Positions 34,835-44,541 of a DNA stretch of 64,000 bases are shown piece by piece. The position numbers and the translations under genes were made by a program. The notes under the pieces are model-generated. The model had not been told where the DNA came from. It did no database searches and saw only the letters and a program-made list of their open reading frames with translations. The stretch is from an uncultured Nitrospirota bacterium (GTDB lineage Bacteria > Nitrospirota > Nitrospiria > Nitrospirales > UBA8639), in the NCBI GenBank assembly GCA_937139405.1, contig CAKZPV010000034.1, forward strand, positions 62,001-126,000, written 5' to 3'. Every line of letters starts with the position of its first letter. The first letter of the stretch is position 1.

Positions 34835-35656
34835 GTGCTATCTCCAGAAACATTAGTAGCCCGACTCCCCTCAAAAGTTCTTGATCACTCTCTTTTTATT
34901 TTTGATGAAGTATCTTCAACCAATACATTCGCTTTGGACCTCGCAAAGAACCCTACACCTCAAGGCACTGTGATACTGGCCGATAGACAAACGGCTGGAA
35001 GAGGACGCTTGAATCGCTTGTGGTTTTCTCCGCCTGGAGCCAACATTTATGGATCGCTTATTTTCTCGCTCAAGGGCCAATTCCAAGACTTTGGATGGAT
35101 TCCCTTGATGGCTGGATTAGCTATCGCCCAAGCCATTGAGGGCACCACGAATATCAACATCAGCCTCAAATGGCCCAATGACATTTTGCTCAACGAACTC
35201 AAGGTGGGGGGCATACTCTGTGAATCCTTCAAGAAAACCTCGACCGAAACCTGCGTGGTCATTGGATTCGGAATCAACGTCAATTTGACAAAATCGGCAT
35301 TCCCAAAAGATCTCGAATACATGGCGACTTCTCTGCTTATTCATACCCAGCACCCGCTAGATCGCCATCAGCTTCTTACATCGATTATCCCCTCTCTAGA
35401 AAATGGCTGGGACGCACTCATCACGCAAGGACCATCAGCTTGCCAAGAGAAATACAGTAAACGCTGCAGCACATTAGGAAAAGAGATTTTGGTTCAATTT
35501 CCGGATGGCAACACATTGGAGGGAATGGCAGAATCCATCGGCGAGCAAGGGCAACTACAAATAATTCCCTACTCTTCCGGCAAGGAAGGAGAATCAGCTA
35601 GGATAGTCGATATACATGCTGGAGACATTCGCCACATCCGAAAAACTAAAAACTAA
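34835..35656 (+). CDS. birA: Biotin-protein ligase without DNA-binding domain
   Basis: 273 residues. It activates biotin with ATP and attaches it to carboxylase carrier domains. The catalytic core shows DEVSSTNTFALDLAKN, GRGRLNRLWFSPPGANIYGS (biotinyl-AMP loop), ISLKWPNDILLNELKVGGIL with the key Lys, and a small C-terminal SH3-like domain (VQFPDGNTLEGMAESIGEQG). The N-terminal winged helix of the E. coli repressor-type BirA is absent, so it does not act as a biotin-responsive repressor. Start codon GTG at 34835; no clear ribosome-binding site. It lies between nadC and coaX, a cofactor-biosynthesis group. Confidence 0.93.
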   Translation: MLSPETLVARLPSKVLDHSLFIFDEVSSTNTFALDLAKNPTPQGTVILADRQTAGRGRLNRLWFSPPGANIYGSLIFSLKGQFQDFGWIPLMAGLAIAQAIEGTTNINISLKWPNDILLNELKVGGILCESFKKTSTETCVVIGFGINVNLTKSAFPKDLEYMATSLLIHTQHPLDRHQLLTSIIPSLENGWDALITQGPSACQEKYSKRCSTLGKEILVQFPDGNTLEGMAESIGEQGQLQIIPYSSGKEGESARIVDIHAGDIRHIRKTKN

Positions 35657-35700
35657 TAAAATTCAAATATTAATGTATTTCTTTAATTTATAAGCCAAGC

Positions 35701-36477
35701 ATGCTACTCGCGATCGACATTGGAAACTCACAAATTGCCTGTGGCGTGCTCCGAGAAAACAATTTGATAGCAGACTGGAGACTCGCCACCGACCACACCA
35801 AAACACCAGATGAATACGACATCATACTCAGATCTTTACTGAATATTCACAAAATAGAACTCTCTAGCATCCACGGCTGCATCATCTCCAGCGTCGTCCC
35901 TCCCCTTACAAAATCCTTTGAAGTCCTGCTCCACGCATTCATCGGAAAATCTCCACATATCGTGACAAGCTCTTGCCCCTTGGGACTGACTCTTCGTTAT
36001 GACAATCCTGAAGAAATTGGAACGGACCGCTTAGTGAATGCAGCCGCAGCCTATGCTCATTACCAACAAGGTCTGATTATTGTCGACTTCGGAACAGCCA
36101 CAACCTTCTGCACAATCACTCAACAAGGTGAATATCTTGGGGGTGCGATCGCACCCGGCCTGAAAAGCGCAGCGGACTCACTGCACCTCAAGACCGCAAA
36201 ACTCCCTAAGGTTGATCTAGCTATCCCAGACAGGATCATCGGTCGGGACACCGCCACCAGCATGCAATCAGGCATTATGTTCGGTTACGCAGGGCTAGTG
36301 GATGCCATCGTGAAAAGAATTCAACAAGATATTCAACAATCCCTCTTTGTCATTGCAACAGGAGGATTGGCTTCGACAATCAGCCCTATTTCAGAGACAA
36401 TTCAAGAAGTGAGGCCACATCTCACCTTAGAAGGACTCGCTCTCATTTACTCCCGCATGAATCCACCCTGTGGATAA
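35701..36477 (+). CDS. coaX: Type III pantothenate kinase
   Basis: 258 residues. First step of coenzyme A synthesis, a cytosolic ASKHA-fold kinase. Motifs: LLAIDIGNSQIACGVLREN (phosphate loop), the pantothenate-site region PEEIGTDRLVNAAAAYAHY, LIIVDFGTATTFCTITQQGE with the catalytic Asp, GGAIAPGLKSAADSL, and VIATGGLA near the end. The length agrees with other CoaX proteins. The upstream gap of 44 bp after birA is AT-rich, with no obvious terminator, so co-transcription with birA is possible. Confidence 0.95.
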   Translation: MLLAIDIGNSQIACGVLRENNLIADWRLATDHTKTPDEYDIILRSLLNIHKIELSSIHGCIISSVVPPLTKSFEVLLHAFIGKSPHIVTSSCPLGLTLRYDNPEEIGTDRLVNAAAAYAHYQQGLIIVDFGTATTFCTITQQGEYLGGAIAPGLKSAADSLHLKTAKLPKVDLAIPDRIIGRDTATSMQSGIMFGYAGLVDAIVKRIQQDIQQSLFVIATGGLASTISPISETIQEVRPHLTLEGLALIYSRMNPPCG

Positions 36478-36553
36478 TTATTCCTCTCGTTTCTCTTCAT
36501 CACTATCTTTACAGAGTCTCCATCAAAAACTTGAAGAAATTTACGAGGATGGG

Positions 36554-36581
36554 TTGACTTGCCAGCCTCAGTGACTATCTA
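36554..36581 (+). promoter_or_regulatory. Candidate sigma-70 promoter for the grpE-dnaK genes
   Basis: TTGACT (36554-36559), 16-bp spacer, TATCTA (36576-36581), 46 bp before the grpE ATG. No CIRCE inverted repeat and no hrcA gene are present in this gap, so HrcA control is not supported; a heat-shock sigma promoter could not be recognised. Confidence 0.3.
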
Positions 36582-36627
36582 ACCTAGGAATGCGCAAATC
36601 TTTGTTAATGCTCATGAAATAAGACCT

Positions 36628-37266
36628 ATGACTACATTCTCTGAAGAAAGTCAGCCCACATCGGCATCGGAAAACCCAATAGGGGAAACTCTTTCTGAAA
36701 CTGAGTCATTGCAACCGGATGAGGTCTCGGAATCCCTTCCAGGTGATTCGTTAAGTGCCGAACAACAAGCGCAAGAAGAACTTCAGATTTCCCAAGATAA
36801 ATACATGCGACTTGCGGCGGAATTTGAAAATTACAAACGACGCGCACAACGAGACCAAAGTGATTCCATTCGATATGCCAATGAATCGCTCTTAAAAAAC
36901 CTGCTTTCGACTATTGATAATCTCGAACGAGCTATCCAAAGCGGAAAAGATGCCGGAACAACCGGGCCGTTATTGGAAGGGGTTGAACTCACCCATAAAC
37001 ACATTTTAGAAACCGTCGGAAAATTGGGTGTACGCCAGGTATCCAGCACTGGAGGAGTCTTTGACCCTAACATTCATCAAGCCGTGGCCCAAGTCGAGTC
37101 CGACATTGCCGAACCGAATACGGTAGTCGAAGAATTTCAAAAAGGCTATTTTTTACACGACCGTATTTTACGCCCGGCGATGGTCACCGTGGCAAAAGAA
37201 AAAACTGAGCAAACTGAACCAACATCTGCAGAAGACGCTGGCAAAGAGGGAGGAATACAAGCATGA
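36628..37266 (+). CDS. grpE: Nucleotide exchange factor of DnaK
   Basis: 212 residues. An acidic, disordered N-terminus (about 1-50) leads into the long dimerising helix ([28 protein letters not shown]), the four-helix bundle region ([17 protein letters not shown]), and the C-terminal beta domain with [16 protein letters not shown] and [20 protein letters not shown], which is the most conserved part of the family. It releases ADP from DnaK during the chaperone cycle. The stop overlaps the dnaK start by 4 bp (ATGA), so the two are translationally coupled. Confidence 0.96.
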   Translation: MTTFSEESQPTSASENPIGETLSETESLQPDEVSESLPGDSLSAEQQAQEELQISQDKYMRLAAEFENYKRRAQRDQSDSIRYANESLLKNLLSTIDNLERAIQSGKDAGTTGPLLEGVELTHKHILETVGKLGVRQVSSTGGVFDPNIHQAVAQVESDIAEPNTVVEEFQKGYFLHDRILRPAMVTVAKEKTEQTEPTSAEDAGKEGGIQA

Positions 37267-39212
37267 GTAAAATTATCGGAATTGATTTAGGAACCACAAA
37301 TTCATGTGTAGCGGTGATGAGTGGAGGAGAACCCAACGTTATTGCCAATTCTGAAGGCGCACGTACCACCCCATCTGTCGTCGCCATCACTGACAAAGAC
37401 GAACGCTTGATCGGACAAATTGCCAAGCGACAAGCCATTACCAACCCCGAAAATACCATCTTCTCCGTGAAACGACTGATGGGGAGAAAAATGTCCTCCC
37501 GTGAAGTCCAAGATTCAGCCAAACGTCTTCCTTATAAGATTGTTGACGGCAACAATGGCGATGCGAATGTGCAAATACGAGGCAAGAGCTATAGCCCGGC
37601 AGAAGTCTCAGCCATGATTCTTCAAAAAATGAAACAAACCGCAGAAGATTATTTAGGTGAAACCGTCACCGATGCTGTGATTACCGTACCTGCGTACTTT
37701 GACGATAGCCAACGACAAGCCACCAAAGATGCCGGACAAATCGCCGGCCTCAATGTCCTACGTATCATTAACGAACCCACGGCCGCCTCATTGGCCTATG
37801 GGCTCGACAAGAAAACAGATGAACGAATTGCCGTCTACGATTTAGGGGGCGGGACCTTCGATGTGTCTATCCTTGAAATCGGCGAAGGCGTCTTTGAAGT
37901 GAAATCAACCAACGGAGACACCTTCTTAGGTGGTGACGATTTCGATCTCCGAGTGATTGATTGGCTCATCGAGGAATTCAAGAAAGACCAAGGCATTGAT
38001 CTCCGCAAAGACAAAATGGCTCTTCAACGGCTTAAAGAAGCCGCCGAACGGGCCAAAATTGAATTATCCAGCTCACAAGAAACCGAAATCAACTTGCCCT
38101 TCGTCACGGCAGACGCAAGTGGGCCAAAACATTTAGTCCTCAAACTCACACGATCCAAGTTTGAGCAATTAGTCGACGACCTGATTGAACGGTCTATCGC
38201 CCCCTGCAAAAAGGCTTTAGCTGATGCGGAACTGACAACCGGCGATGTTAATGAAATCGTCTTAGTTGGCGGAATGACCCGTATGCCCAAGGTCATTGAA
38301 CGAGTCAAACAATTTTTTGGAAAAGAACCACATCGGGGCGTGAACCCTGACGAAGTCGTGGCCATCGGAGCCGCCATTCAAGGTGGTGTGCTCAAAGGTG
38401 ACGTCAAAGACGTCTTGTTATTGGATGTCACTCCACTTTCATTAGGAATTGAAACCTTAGGTGGGGTCTTTACACGACTCATAGAACGCAATACGACGAT
38501 TCCTACGAAAAAGAGCCAAATTTTCTCGACGGCTGCCGACAACCAAACGGCCGTCACAATTAGAGTCTTCCAAGGTGAACGAGAAATGGCCAATGACAAT
38601 AAATTATTAGGCCAATTTGATCTGGTCGGCCTTCCTCCTGCACCACGAGGCATGCCACAAATTGAAGTCACCTTTGATATTGATGCCAACGGAATTGTGC
38701 ATGTATCGGCCAAAGATATGGCCACTCAAAAAGAACAGTCTATTAAAATTACCGCCTCCAGTGGGTTGAGCAAAGAAGAAGTGGAACGGCTGGTTAAGGA
38801 CGCAGAAGCCCACACCGAAGAAGACAAAAAGAAACGTGAATTAGTTGAGCTAAAAAATCAAGCTGATACACTGATATATAGCACTGAAAAGAATTTAAGC
38901 GAACATGGTGATAAAATTGATGAAGAAGAAAAAACCAATATCACGACCGCCATTGATGGGGTCAAAAAGTCGCTTGAAGAAGAAGATGTCGAAGCCGTAA
39001 AAACCGCCATGCAAAACCTCACAACGGCTTCACATAAATTGGCCGAAGAAATGTATAAAAAGGCTTCGGCAGATGCAGCCGAATCTGCCGGTCCAGGACC
39101 GGACGGCGAATCAGGCCCATCCGATACCGGTGGAGCAGGAGACGCCTCTGCCAGTGGCGATGAAAAAGTTGTTGATGCCGAATTTGAAGAAGTTGATAAA
39201 GGCAAAGGGTAA
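37263..39212 (+). CDS. dnaK: Hsp70 chaperone DnaK
   Basis: 649 residues, normal length. The ATPase domain begins [20 protein letters not shown], with [39 protein letters not shown] and [17 protein letters not shown]. The interdomain linker [15 protein letters not shown] leads to the substrate-binding domain and helical lid ([20 protein letters not shown]). The tail is acidic and ends [14 protein letters not shown], the EEVD-like end usual for bacterial DnaK. Works with GrpE (upstream, overlapping) and DnaJ (71 bp downstream). Confidence 0.98.
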   Translation: MSKIIGIDLGTTNSCVAVMSGGEPNVIANSEGARTTPSVVAITDKDERLIGQIAKRQAITNPENTIFSVKRLMGRKMSSREVQDSAKRLPYKIVDGNNGDANVQIRGKSYSPAEVSAMILQKMKQTAEDYLGETVTDAVITVPAYFDDSQRQATKDAGQIAGLNVLRIINEPTAASLAYGLDKKTDERIAVYDLGGGTFDVSILEIGEGVFEVKSTNGDTFLGGDDFDLRVIDWLIEEFKKDQGIDLRKDKMALQRLKEAAERAKIELSSSQETEINLPFVTADASGPKHLVLKLTRSKFEQLVDDLIERSIAPCKKALADAELTTGDVNEIVLVGGMTRMPKVIERVKQFFGKEPHRGVNPDEVVAIGAAIQGGVLKGDVKDVLLLDVTPLSLGIETLGGVFTRLIERNTTIPTKKSQIFSTAADNQTAVTIRVFQGEREMANDNKLLGQFDLVGLPPAPRGMPQIEVTFDIDANGIVHVSAKDMATQKEQSIKITASSGLSKEEVERLVKDAEAHTEEDKKKRELVELKNQADTLIYSTEKNLSEHGDKIDEEEKTNITTAIDGVKKSLEEEDVEAVKTAMQNLTTASHKLAEEMYKKASADAAESAGPGPDGESGPSDTGGAGDASASGDEKVVDAEFEEVDKGKG

Positions 39213-39283
39213 TAACAACAATTCATGGTGATTCACATTTTGCATTCGATTCATCCTCAGCAGTTCTCTGTTAGGCAGGCTTA

Positions 39284-40402
39284 ATGGCACAAACAGGGAA
39301 ACGTGATTATTACGATGTGCTGGGGGTGGAGCGAAATGCTTCCGATGATGAAATAAAAAAAGCCTTCAGAAAACTCGCTCGGCAACACCACCCCGACCTT
39401 CATTCTGAAGCCGACAAGAAAAAAGCGGCTGAGGAAAAATTTAAAGAGGCAGGCGAAGCCTATGAAGTTCTCAGTGACGGGGAACGTCGCCAAAAATACG
39501 ACATGTTCGGACATGCCGCTGCCGGGCAAGGCGGCGGGCCTCAAGGATTTGGTGGCGGCGGATTTGGGGATGTCTTTGGAGATATTTTTGAAGACTTCTT
39601 TGGGGGTGGTCGAGGACGAAGCCGCGCCGAACAAGGGAATGATCTTCAATATAATCTAGAGATTTCTTTCGAAGAAGCCATTAACGGGAAAGAAGCCAAG
39701 CTAAAAATTCCTCGTTGGGAAATTTGTGACACCTGCGATGGAACCGGTGCCAAATCGGAGCAATCAGTCAAAGCCTGTTCAGCCTGTCGGGGGGCCGGTC
39801 AAATTCGACTCCAACAAGGATTTTTCACCATTAACCGAACCTGTGGGCAATGCCAAGGATCTGGGAAAATCATTGCCGATCCGTGCAAAACCTGCCGAGG
39901 ACAACAGCGTGTCCATAAAGAACGCATGCTTTCGGTCACAATTCCAGCCGGTGTCGAAACCGGTATGCGCCTGCGACTGTCCCATGAAGGCGAACATGGG
40001 GCGAATGGAGGCCCACCAGGAGATCTCTACGTCGCCTTAAGTGTCAAAGCCCACCCTCATTTCGTACGAAAAGGGCAAGACATCCTCTATGACCGCCGCT
40101 TGCATTTTGTCACAGCCATCTTGGGTGGCAAGGTAGAAGTGCCCACGTTAGACGGCAATACCAAGGTCAAAATTCCAGAAGGCACACAACATGACCAAAT
40201 TCTTCGGTTAAAAGGACTGGGCGCACCAAGTCTCAAGTCTCAAACTCGTGGCGACCAATTGATTCGAATTAAAATCGATATTCCCACCAAATTGACACCT
40301 CAACAGCGAGAACTCTTAATGGCCTTCGCAGAAGAGAGCGACCTCGACACCGATGAGCAAGAGGAAGGCCTCTTCGACAAAGTCAAGAATTTGTTTGACT
40401 GA
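39284..40402 (+). CDS. dnaJ: Chaperone DnaJ (Hsp40)
   Basis: 372 residues. J-domain 1-75 with the HPD tripeptide (KLARQHHPDLHSEADKKKA), then a Gly/Phe-rich linker (GFGGGGFGDVFGDIFEDFFG). Four zinc-binding repeats follow: CDTCDGTG, CSACRGAG, CGQCQGSG and CKTCRGQQ; the last has Gln-Gln instead of the final x-Gly. The two C-terminal beta domains and dimerisation tail are complete (ILYDRRLHFVTAILGGKVEV, PEGTQHDQILRLKGLGAP). It stimulates DnaK ATPase and delivers substrates. Completes the grpE-dnaK-dnaJ cluster. Confidence 0.97.
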   Translation: MAQTGKRDYYDVLGVERNASDDEIKKAFRKLARQHHPDLHSEADKKKAAEEKFKEAGEAYEVLSDGERRQKYDMFGHAAAGQGGGPQGFGGGGFGDVFGDIFEDFFGGGRGRSRAEQGNDLQYNLEISFEEAINGKEAKLKIPRWEICDTCDGTGAKSEQSVKACSACRGAGQIRLQQGFFTINRTCGQCQGSGKIIADPCKTCRGQQRVHKERMLSVTIPAGVETGMRLRLSHEGEHGANGGPPGDLYVALSVKAHPHFVRKGQDILYDRRLHFVTAILGGKVEVPTLDGNTKVKIPEGTQHDQILRLKGLGAPSLKSQTRGDQLIRIKIDIPTKLTPQQRELLMAFAEESDLDTDEQEEGLFDKVKNLFD

Positions 40403-40443
40403 ATAATTCCTTCCACTTTCACATCTCCATCGCCTCCATTCAC

Positions 40444-41187
40444 ATGCCTGTTTTCTTCATCCATTCTCAAGATGTTGTGGATGGAGTCATCACGATCACT
40501 GATCCCCTCCTCACGCATATCTCCAAAAGTTTGCGCACAAAGTCTGGCGACCCTCTTGTCTTCAATGACAACCAGGGGCATCGCTATCAGGCAATCGTTG
40601 ATCAGATCACCAAGAAAACGCTACAAGCCAGGATTCTACAGATTGAGACTCTTCCTCTCTCAACTCGCCCTTCCCTCATTCTGGTTCAAGCCCTTCTCAA
40701 AGGAGAAAAAATGGGATGGGTGATACAAAAAGCCACTGAACTGGGAGTATCCACGATTATTCCTCTCATCACAGATCGAGTCATTCTTAAACTAACAGGC
40801 AAACAAGAAGAGACCCATCAGGCACGCTGGCAGCGTATTAGCTTGGAAGCCGCGCAGCAAAGTGAGAGACGGACGCTGCCAAACATTTTACCGGTGCAAA
40901 CTTTTCAGCAGTTCTTGGCAACCGCTCAAGAACATCACGTTATCTTGATGGCCGAACGAGAAGAAGCGGCAGGCCTCTTAACTATTCCCTGTTCGATGGA
41001 GACTAGAAAATTAGGGGTTACAGTTATGATTGGACCGGAAGGAGGCTGGTCAGCAGAGGAATTACAAGCAGCCCAATCTCACCATTGGGTGTTTGCGTCT
41101 TTCGGAAAAGAAATTTTACGTGCAGAAACCGCAAGCCTCGCAGCTTTAGCAATTCTGCAGGCTCGCTTCAATGTCGAGAATGCTTAG
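40444..41187 (+). CDS. rsmE: 16S rRNA m3U1498 methyltransferase
   Basis: 247 residues. A SPOUT-class enzyme that methylates U1498 of 16S rRNA. An N-terminal PUA-like domain (ITDPLLTHISKSLRTKSGDP, LVFNDNQGHRYQAIV) is followed by a knotted SAM domain: KGEKMGWVIQKATELGVSTI, RWQRISLEAAQQSERRTLPN, VMIGPEGGWSAEELQAA and LRAETASLAALAILQARF, all hallmark blocks of RsmE. It follows dnaJ by 41 bp on the same strand, an order found in many bacteria. Convergent with the YCF48-like gene across 16 bp. Confidence 0.95.
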   Translation: MPVFFIHSQDVVDGVITITDPLLTHISKSLRTKSGDPLVFNDNQGHRYQAIVDQITKKTLQARILQIETLPLSTRPSLILVQALLKGEKMGWVIQKATELGVSTIIPLITDRVILKLTGKQEETHQARWQRISLEAAQQSERRTLPNILPVQTFQQFLATAQEHHVILMAEREEAAGLLTIPCSMETRKLGVTVMIGPEGGWSAEELQAAQSHHWVFASFGKEILRAETASLAALAILQARFNVENA

Positions 41188-41203
41188 TAAAGGAAGGAAA
41201 TAC

Positions 41204-42187
41204 CTACGAATCAGAAGGTGCCAATGGGGTGGGCGTGAAATGCAGGATCGTCCCATGATCACCCACCGCATATCCATGTTTGCCATCTGGTAAGGAGAGG
41301 CCATAGAGCGTTTCAGTATTCACGGTTTCAACTTCTTCCCAGGTAAACCCAGCATCTTCAGTCATCAAAATCGTCCCACGCTCTCCAATAATTCGGCCAC
41401 TCAAAGTCGTGAGGAATTGGATATTCACTAAGTCTGCAGGCTTCAGACAGGGGCTTCCACAGGCACGAGGCCGAGCGACCCATTCTTTTCCAGCATTGAA
41501 TGTTTGGAAAATCGTTCCCTGCGTTCCAACCGCCCATCCTGAGACATTATCGGTAAACGTAATATCAAAAAAAGTGGCTAGGTTATTCGTGGCCTGGGCA
41601 TTCCAAGATGCACCGCCATCATTCGTCATGAGAATTGTCCCGAGGGCTCCGACAACCCACCCTTGCTTCTCATCTAAAAAGTGTACACCAAATAAATCAG
41701 AAGTCAGCCCACTATCTTGATCATCCCAGGTCTCGCCACCATCTTTGGTCACCAAAATCACGCCACGCGCGCCCACGATCCACCCATGCTGAGGGGAAAG
41801 AAAATACGCCCCATATAACATGCTATTCGTCCCACTTACCTGAGGTCTCCATTTTGCGCCACCATCGGTGGTGTGAAACACCGTGCCATTTTGTCCGAGA
41901 ATCCAGCCATGCTGCACATCCGCAAAGGTCACATCCGTCAATAACATATTGGTCCGACGTGGAGCTTTCTTCCAGGTGGCGCCGCCATCCTTTGTCTGCA
42001 ACATCGTGCCTCCTGCTCCGACAACCCATCCATGTTGGACATCCTGAAAATGGACATCCAACAACGTCCCTGGCGTTGGACTTTCTTGAAGCGTCATCGT
42101 CAATGGAGATTCTTGTGCGAATCCCACCAACGGAGTACCGCCTAGGCAGAGCGCCAATAGCGCAGAGATCACAAATGTATTTTTCAT
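41204..42187 (-). CDS. Secreted YCF48/BNR-type beta-propeller protein
   Basis: About 327 residues. Signal peptide MKNTFVISALLALCLGGTPL-VGFAQ, then about six repeats of the type 'F-D-x-QHGWVVGAxGTMLQTKDGGATW' (for example HFQDVQHGWVVGAGGTMLQT and HFLDEKQGWVVGALGTILMT). This is the YCF48/BNR propeller seen in photosystem II assembly factor Ycf48 and in many secreted bacterial proteins that are not photosynthetic; it usually mediates protein binding. Near the end, residues FNAGKEWVARPRACGSPCLK carry two cysteines that could form a disulfide. I start at 42187, where the signal peptide begins; upstream in-frame starts at 42202 and 42208 add acidic residues. It follows the IPT/TIG gene by 94 bp. 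Confidence 0.8.
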   Translation of the reverse strand: MKNTFVISALLALCLGGTPLVGFAQESPLTMTLQESPTPGTLLDVHFQDVQHGWVVGAGGTMLQTKDGGATWKKAPRRTNMLLTDVTFADVQHGWILGQNGTVFHTTDGGAKWRPQVSGTNSMLYGAYFLSPQHGWIVGARGVILVTKDGGETWDDQDSGLTSDLFGVHFLDEKQGWVVGALGTILMTNDGGASWNAQATNNLATFFDITFTDNVSGWAVGTQGTIFQTFNAGKEWVARPRACGSPCLKPADLVNIQFLTTLSGRIIGERGTILMTEDAGFTWEEVETVNTETLYGLSLPDGKHGYAVGDHGTILHFTPTPLAPSDS

Positions 42188-42281
42188 ATCTTCAATCAAC
42201 ATAGTCAACGCAGTCCTATCAACATCAAGATTTCAAATAAACACACAGGATGATCAAGAAAAAAATGGGAACGAATCAGCC

Positions 42282-43937
42282 TTACTGAGCTCGACCCTTC
42301 TCATTCCAATAATCCGTATCCGGGAGCCCACGTCGAAGAATTTTAAACGGCCCACCCACAATGGTGATCCATTGCTTAGGTTTGCAACAATTCCCGTTCT
42401 CCAACATATCCCAAGACCCTCGCTTGATCAGGAGCGTACCATTCATCAAATCCGTTTCAAACCCTTCCGGATTGCCGATCCCAAAAGCCTGACGTCGGGG
42501 AATGCGCACTTGAATTTCCGTATCAGTCCACGACACTACCTGCACTGCCAGCCCATTGATAAAGGCTTCCGTCCGGGAAATATCCTCACCTAAACGATAA
42601 TTCTGCCAGGAATGCGCTTTCTGATTCAGAGTAAGCCGAGTCGCTTCGGATATTTTGAGAAATTCACCAAAGCCCGAACCCTTGATGGTTACAACTTCAT
42701 CCAACCCACCTTCTTTTGGCGAGTAGTCATCGATTTTTGGCCTCACGACAGTAAACTCCCCAGCCATATATTTCACCACTTCTTTGCGTTCACAGCAGGT
42801 TCCATCAGCACGAGGAATGCCCCCGCCACGCTTCACCACAATCGGCCCGCTTTGAGCACTAAACGGGACCCACACATCAATTTGGTCATCAAGCCAACGA
42901 TGAATCACACCAGGCACACCACCAATCGTGACCCCATTATTGGCCGCTTCAAAATCAAAGGCATAGGCCGTATCACCACCTTCGGAATGAATACCGAAGT
43001 TTTTACCTCGAATAATAATCAACGTGCCTATGGGACCTTTCTTGGGAAAATATTCACCGACCTCCGTGGCCACCACATCAAAACTTCCAATCGTCCGATC
43101 CTGGCCATCACGATGCAGGACTAAGGGGCCTGGCTCAGCATTCAAGGGCACATGGACCACAATCGTCCGATCCGACCATTGCGCAATTGAGGCAGGTTTT
43201 CCACCAAAGGAAACACGACCATCTTTGGGAGCCGCCGTTCCAAAACTTTGGCCTGATAGCACCACCTTGCTACCAATGGGACCCATTTGCGGATCATAGG
43301 CAATAGGCGGAATCACGGTCAGCGGCTTGGAATTGCTCACAACATAGTCAACCGGAGCACAACATGAACCATCCGGCAACGGATCACTCGATGCCAAACG
43401 CACTTGGACGTCACCTGTCATCGCATTGGCGGGAATCTGCACTTCAATCTTATTGGGCCGCCACCGGCGCACCTCCGCCCGAATGCCATTAATCAACACC
43501 TGGTTGACACCAAACATCGTATTGGGATCACGGGAACCTGCAGTGTTCCCAAAGTTCTCACCCGTAATCGTCACCAACGAACCCGCTTCAACGGTCGAAG
43601 GCGCGATCGCCGTAATCTTGACCGTCTGAAGCGCAAAGGTCCCCGCTTCATGCGTCGTCCCACCATTCATCACGATCACAGGCCCGGACGTCGCTTTCAA
43701 CGGAACCTTCACAAGAATAAAATCTGGCTCCCAAGATTGGATGAGCGCCGATGCTCCTTGAAACTCCACTCGATTATCTTGAGTATTTTTAAAATCCCCA
43801 AACCCTTCTCCACTAATCGTGACCGTTGTTCCGGGAGGACCCTCAGCAGGAAAAATTTCGCCTTGAGCCACTGAACCCATATGAAAAGTCAAAAGAACTG
43901 ATGCACTCACCAATGAAAGGCGCATAATGTATTTCAT
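42282..43937 (-). CDS. Secreted IPT/TIG-repeat protein
   Basis: 551 residues. After a signal peptide (MRLSLVSASVLLTFHMGSVA-QG) come five IPT/TIG immunoglobulin-like repeats, each starting with an 'IFPAEGPPGTTVTISGEGFG'-type strand (P-x-x-G-x-x-V-T-I-x-G-x-x-F-G): about residues 30, 115, 230, 320 and 420. The CC pairs in DGSCCAPVD, DGTCCERKE and ENGNCCKPK occur at regular intervals in repeats 2, 4 and 5 and may form disulfides. Such domains mediate adhesion or surface assembly. I start at 43937 (AAGG upstream), not at the in-frame ATG at 44003, because only the later Met is followed directly by the signal sequence. Probably an operon with the YCF48-like gene. Confidence 0.8.
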   Translation of the reverse strand: MKYIMRLSLVSASVLLTFHMGSVAQGEIFPAEGPPGTTVTISGEGFGDFKNTQDNRVEFQGASALIQSWEPDFILVKVPLKATSGPVIVMNGGTTHEAGTFALQTVKITAIAPSTVEAGSLVTITGENFGNTAGSRDPNTMFGVNQVLINGIRAEVRRWRPNKIEVQIPANAMTGDVQVRLASSDPLPDGSCCAPVDYVVSNSKPLTVIPPIAYDPQMGPIGSKVVLSGQSFGTAAPKDGRVSFGGKPASIAQWSDRTIVVHVPLNAEPGPLVLHRDGQDRTIGSFDVVATEVGEYFPKKGPIGTLIIIRGKNFGIHSEGGDTAYAFDFEAANNGVTIGGVPGVIHRWLDDQIDVWVPFSAQSGPIVVKRGGGIPRADGTCCERKEVVKYMAGEFTVVRPKIDDYSPKEGGLDEVVTIKGSGFGEFLKISEATRLTLNQKAHSWQNYRLGEDISRTEAFINGLAVQVVSWTDTEIQVRIPRRQAFGIGNPEGFETDLMNGTLLIKRGSWDMLENGNCCKPKQWITIVGGPFKILRRGLPDTDYWNEKGRAQ

Positions 43938-44122
43938 AGTGCTGACAACCTTATGATAGTAAAAGAAAATGTGATGAATGATGTCGTTTTCCGAAAACCA
44001 CACACCTAGAAGACCAACCTAATCTGGGGGTACCAACTATCGAGGTGGGACCAAACAGTGAAGGTGGACAAATGACTATATCAAGCCCTCTTTTTGGCCG
44101 TCAATTTACTTAATCTGCCTGC

Positions 44123-44149
44123 CTTTCCAGAGCAGAATGCTTTGGAAAG
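44123..44149. other. Imperfect 11-bp hairpin in the divergent gap
   Basis: CTTTCCA-G-AGC, AGAAT loop, GCT-T-TGGAAAG pair with one G-T wobble. It lies in the 604-bp gap between the IPT/TIG gene (leftward) and the lipocalin gene (rightward), before the first dispersed element. No T-run follows, and the function is unknown. The rest of the gap outside the element at 44269-44458 shows nothing recognisable. Confidence 0.35.
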
Positions 44150-44268
44150 AACAAGGGAAATCAGCGACATATTTGCGAGACGCGGTTGCACACATCCCCT
44201 CTTCGCCTTTCTTTTCTAATCCTTCTCTGTCGTATCCTTATCATAGATTTCAATCGGTTTTCTGTGAT

Positions 44269-44458
44269 GCCGGGGTTCGTCCCGACGGCCGAGCTCCTTT
44301 TGTTTCGGCAAAAGGAACCAAAACCATTGACGCCCAGTCTGGCCAGATAGAGAAGGGTCAGACGTTCACTTTAGGAGCGGGGACCAACTCGCTACGCTCA
44401 CACAAGGCTCGCGTCACAATACGACCGTCCGCCCCAGTGGCCAGCCAGAAGGCGTCAT
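44269..44458 (+). repeat. Dispersed three-hairpin element, copy 1
   Basis: Begins with the GC hairpin GCCGGGG-TTCGT-CCCGAC, then the second hairpin (CTCCTTTTG / CAAAAGGA-A arms, loop TTTCGG), then ACCATTGACGCCCAGTCTGG. A third stem (GAGC / GCTC) encloses the conserved CAACTCGCTACGCTCACACA, followed by a tail with GTCCGCCCCAGTGGCCAGCC and GGCGTC. It lies in the divergent gap before the lipocalin operon. This is the most diverged complete copy. Confidence 0.8.
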
Positions 44459-44541
44459 ATAATTGCTCTATGTCAGAGGGGATGAGTTCTTAGGGAACAA
44501 AGGGCTCGACTCGGTCTAGCCTTAATTGAGACAATAAAAAG

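Noticed and set aside
36478-36627. CIRCE element before grpE
   Set aside because: No TTAGCACTC/GAGTGCTAA arms are present, and no hrcA gene is in the window.
44137-44493. 118-codon + strand frame before the lipocalin gene
   Set aside because: It runs through element copy 1 and a hairpin; no protein-like features outside the repeat.
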